Shown here in pieces: positions 62,543 through 64,000 of a stretch of DNA of 64,000 nucleotides (the stretch's first letter is position 1; every line of letters begins with the position of its first letter). The notes beneath the pieces are model-generated. The model ran no database searches. It saw nothing but the letters and a program-made list of their open reading frames with translations, and was not told the origin of the DNA. Position numbers and translations under genes: made by a program. This DNA comes from Lysobacteraceae bacterium 2PB (GTDB taxonomy: Bacteria; Pseudomonadota; Gammaproteobacteria; Xanthomonadales; Xanthomonadaceae), in assembly GCA_005502915.1 (NCBI GenBank), contig SCMT01000016.1, forward strand, positions 1 to 64,000. Reading direction: 5' to 3'.

Positions 62543-63702
62543 AGTTGGCGTCTCAATTGGAGAAGTCTGGCGATGCGTTGCACGAAATCCTTGCGGTCGC
62601 CGCTGCGCGGGTAGCGCAGCGCGGCTTCGACCTCGTCCTTCGACAGGCCGGTGCGCCGCGCGATGGCCTCGACCTGCGCCGGTCCGTCGAGCGCGGCGGC
62701 GTACGGATCGCGCTGCCGCAGGCGGCGCATGAAGGCCTCGTGCACCGCGGCATAGAGCGTGGCGCGCCGGCCGTAGCGGTACAGGTGCTCGCCGCTGGCC
62801 TGCACGTGTTCGAGCAGGGAACGGCGGTCCATCGGCGGCGCCGGCAGCTGCGGGCCGAGGCGCTCGGCGCGCATCCACAGCCAGACCAGCAGGGCGAGGA
62901 ACAGCGGCAGCAGCGCGCGCCAGCCGTGGTCGAGCAGCAGCTTCCACAGCGGCGGCATGTCCGCGCTGTAGATCAGGTGGAAGGTACCGCGCGCCTCCCA
63001 GTTCGGCTGCAGCAGCTGGCGGGTCAGCGCCAGGTGCGGCACGTCTTCGAGCTTCTCGTTGCGCAGGAAATCCAGCTCGGCGATCACGTCGACCGTGCCT
63101 TCGCCCCAGCCTACGCGCGCATAGCCGTAGTCCAGGCCGTCCTCGTTCTCTTCCGACCACGCGGCCTGCACCTGCGCCTCCTCGTCGTAGAAATAGAAGC
63201 GGCGCCCGTTGCAGAACTCGTTGTGGCGCGGCAGCGCGTCGACCTTCAGGCCCATGCACTCGGGCATGTCGTCGTAGGGCGCGATGCCCAGGTCGGTGAG
63301 CAGCGGCACGTCGGCATCGCCGATCGCCACGCCCGGCGCGGGCGTGGTCACGATCAGGTGGCCGCCCTCCGCGACCCAGTCGAGCAGCGCCTCGGCATCG
63401 GCGACGGGCAGCGCGCGCAGATCGCCCATCATCAGCACGGTGTCGTCCGGCTTGAGCGGATGTTCCGCCAGGCGCAGGCGCTGGCGCGATTCCACGCGGC
63501 GGCCGGCGTCGCGGAGCGAGAGCTTCAGCGCGTACAGCGGGTTGTAGGACGCCTCGCCCTTCGCCGGCAGCTTGAGCTCCTCGTTCACGCGCTCGTGGGT
63601 CTCGAGGAACCACCACACCGCCAGCGCGCCGAGCAGCACGCCGACCACGGTCACCACCGAGAACAGGCCGATCCGGCGGCCCCGGTTCGCGGGCGCGCTC
63701 AT
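62539..63702 (-). CDS. DUF4350 domain-containing membrane protein
   Basis: A 387-residue protein with an N-terminal helix (about residues 12-32, IGLFSVVTVVGVLLGALAVWW), a periplasmic Rossmann-like DUF4350 domain (about 55-160; DDTVLMMGDLRALPVADAEALLDWVAEGGHLIV), a second helix near 260-285 (LLPLFLALLVWLWM) and a helical cytoplasmic C-terminus. Such proteins occur with MoxR and DUF58 genes; no activity is known. The ATG at 63702 overlaps the upstream stop (ATGA), which decides the start over a GTG at 63711. Confidence 0.9.
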   Translation of the reverse strand: MSAPANRGRRIGLFSVVTVVGVLLGALAVWWFLETHERVNEELKLPAKGEASYNPLYALKLSLRDAGRRVESRQRLRLAEHPLKPDDTVLMMGDLRALPVADAEALLDWVAEGGHLIVTTPAPGVAIGDADVPLLTDLGIAPYDDMPECMGLKVDALPRHNEFCNGRRFYFYDEEAQVQAAWSEENEDGLDYGYARVGWGEGTVDVIAELDFLRNEKLEDVPHLALTRQLLQPNWEARGTFHLIYSADMPPLWKLLLDHGWRALLPLFLALLVWLWMRAERLGPQLPAPPMDRRSLLEHVQASGEHLYRYGRRATLYAAVHEAFMRRLRQRDPYAAALDGPAQVEAIARRTGLSKDEVEAALRYPRSGDRKDFVQRIARLLQLRRQL

Positions 63703-64000
63703 GATGTCCACCGGAAGCGACGCGCCAACAGATCGAGCAGCGTCTCGAAATCACTCGACTCCGGCAGGCTGTGGCCATAGGCGGCGTACTGCCAGACGCG
63801 GACCACGCGCTGGAAGGCCTCGCGGTCCTCGGCCACGGGCATGCGCCGCGAGGCGCGCAGGCATTCGGCCTCGGTCGCGCCCGGCGGCAGGTGCGCGTCG
63901 ATCCGCGCGGCCATGGCTTCGACGCTGGCGCGATACAGCAGGGCCAGGGCGCGGCGCGGTTGCCCCTGGGCCCACAGTCGGCGCGCGACGGTGGCGATGT
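63699..64000 (-). CDS. DUF4129 domain-containing protein (partial, cut by window edge)
   Basis: The C-terminal 99 residues of a protein that continues past the right edge. It reads IATVARRLWAQGQPRRALAL, LLYRASVEAMAARIDAHLPP, GATEAECLRA, VVRVWQYAAYGHSLPESSDF and ETLLDLLARRFRW. The A-L-x-L-L-Y-R-A-S...G-A-T-E-x-E-C-L-R...W-x-x-x-A-Y-G pattern is the DUF4129 signature, the same domain found at the C-terminus of some transglutaminase-like proteins in MoxR clusters. It overlaps the DUF4350 start by ATGA. Confidence 0.85.
   Translation of the reverse strand, partial: IATVARRLWAQGQPRRALALLYRASVEAMAARIDAHLPPGATEAECLRASRRMPVAEDREAFQRVVRVWQYAAYGHSLPESSDFETLLDLLARRFRWTS

Overview
The window reads as chromosomal DNA of a high-GC gammaproteobacterium of the Xanthomonadaceae, probably near Lysobacter/Luteimonas. 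This rests on the gene set (ccoNOQP-G-H-I-S, phhA with a divergent Lrp-type regulator, an AlgZ/AlgR-like LytTR pair, mlaFEDCBA, recCBD, ppc, frmRA/fghA) and on dense GC-rich coding with many ATGA start/stop overlaps. I see no tRNA, rRNA, CRISPR array, insertion sequence or integrase.

1-8.8 kb, minus strand: a complete cbb3 cytochrome oxidase locus. Structural genes ccoN-O-Q-P are followed by a small membrane protein and the assembly genes ccoG, ccoH (fixH), ccoI and ccoS. A perfect FNR/ANR box, TTGATCCGGATCAA, lies 53 bases before ccoN, so induction at low oxygen is expected. 8.8-19.1 kb: phhA and a divergent Lrp/AsnC regulator share a control region rich in GCGCAA half-sites. Then come a LytTR response regulator with its histidine kinase, an M28 peptidase lipoprotein, a DUF2238 membrane protein, a small outer-membrane barrel, a rhomboid protease, a TerC-family transporter behind a yybP-ykoY manganese riboswitch, and rlmI.

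19.1-25.4 kb: an AT-richer rmuC that looks foreign sits where a native GC-rich gene, probably another rmuC, survives only as a 3' remnant. Next is the mla phospholipid-transport operon (mlaF-E, a repeat-bearing gap, mlaD-C-B-A). 25.7-35.6 kb is the main accessory region: three paralogous phage-tail-collar (Mdp-like) proteins plus a GNAT acetyltransferase in one operon, a DUF6916-like small protein, and, divergently, a 2320-residue autotransporter with four Calx-beta and many Ig-like repeats. I consider this the best candidate for an undescribed surface system.

35.7-51 kb: recC-recB-recD with overlapping start/stop codons, folE, an orphan PaaK-like adenylate-forming enzyme, an SDR oxidoreductase, a small lipoprotein and ppc. 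51-54.9 kb: secreted or membrane proteins of unknown role, including a PPC-domain protein and a lectin-like protein, and a 5'-truncated HAD-like remnant. 55-59.6 kb: a formaldehyde-detoxification operon (frmR-frmA-fghA) interrupted by a CocE/NonD-type hydrolase. 59.6-64 kb, minus strand: a MoxR-type cluster (DUF4129-DUF4350-MoxR-DUF58) that runs off the right edge, with a pair of palindromes at its 3' end.
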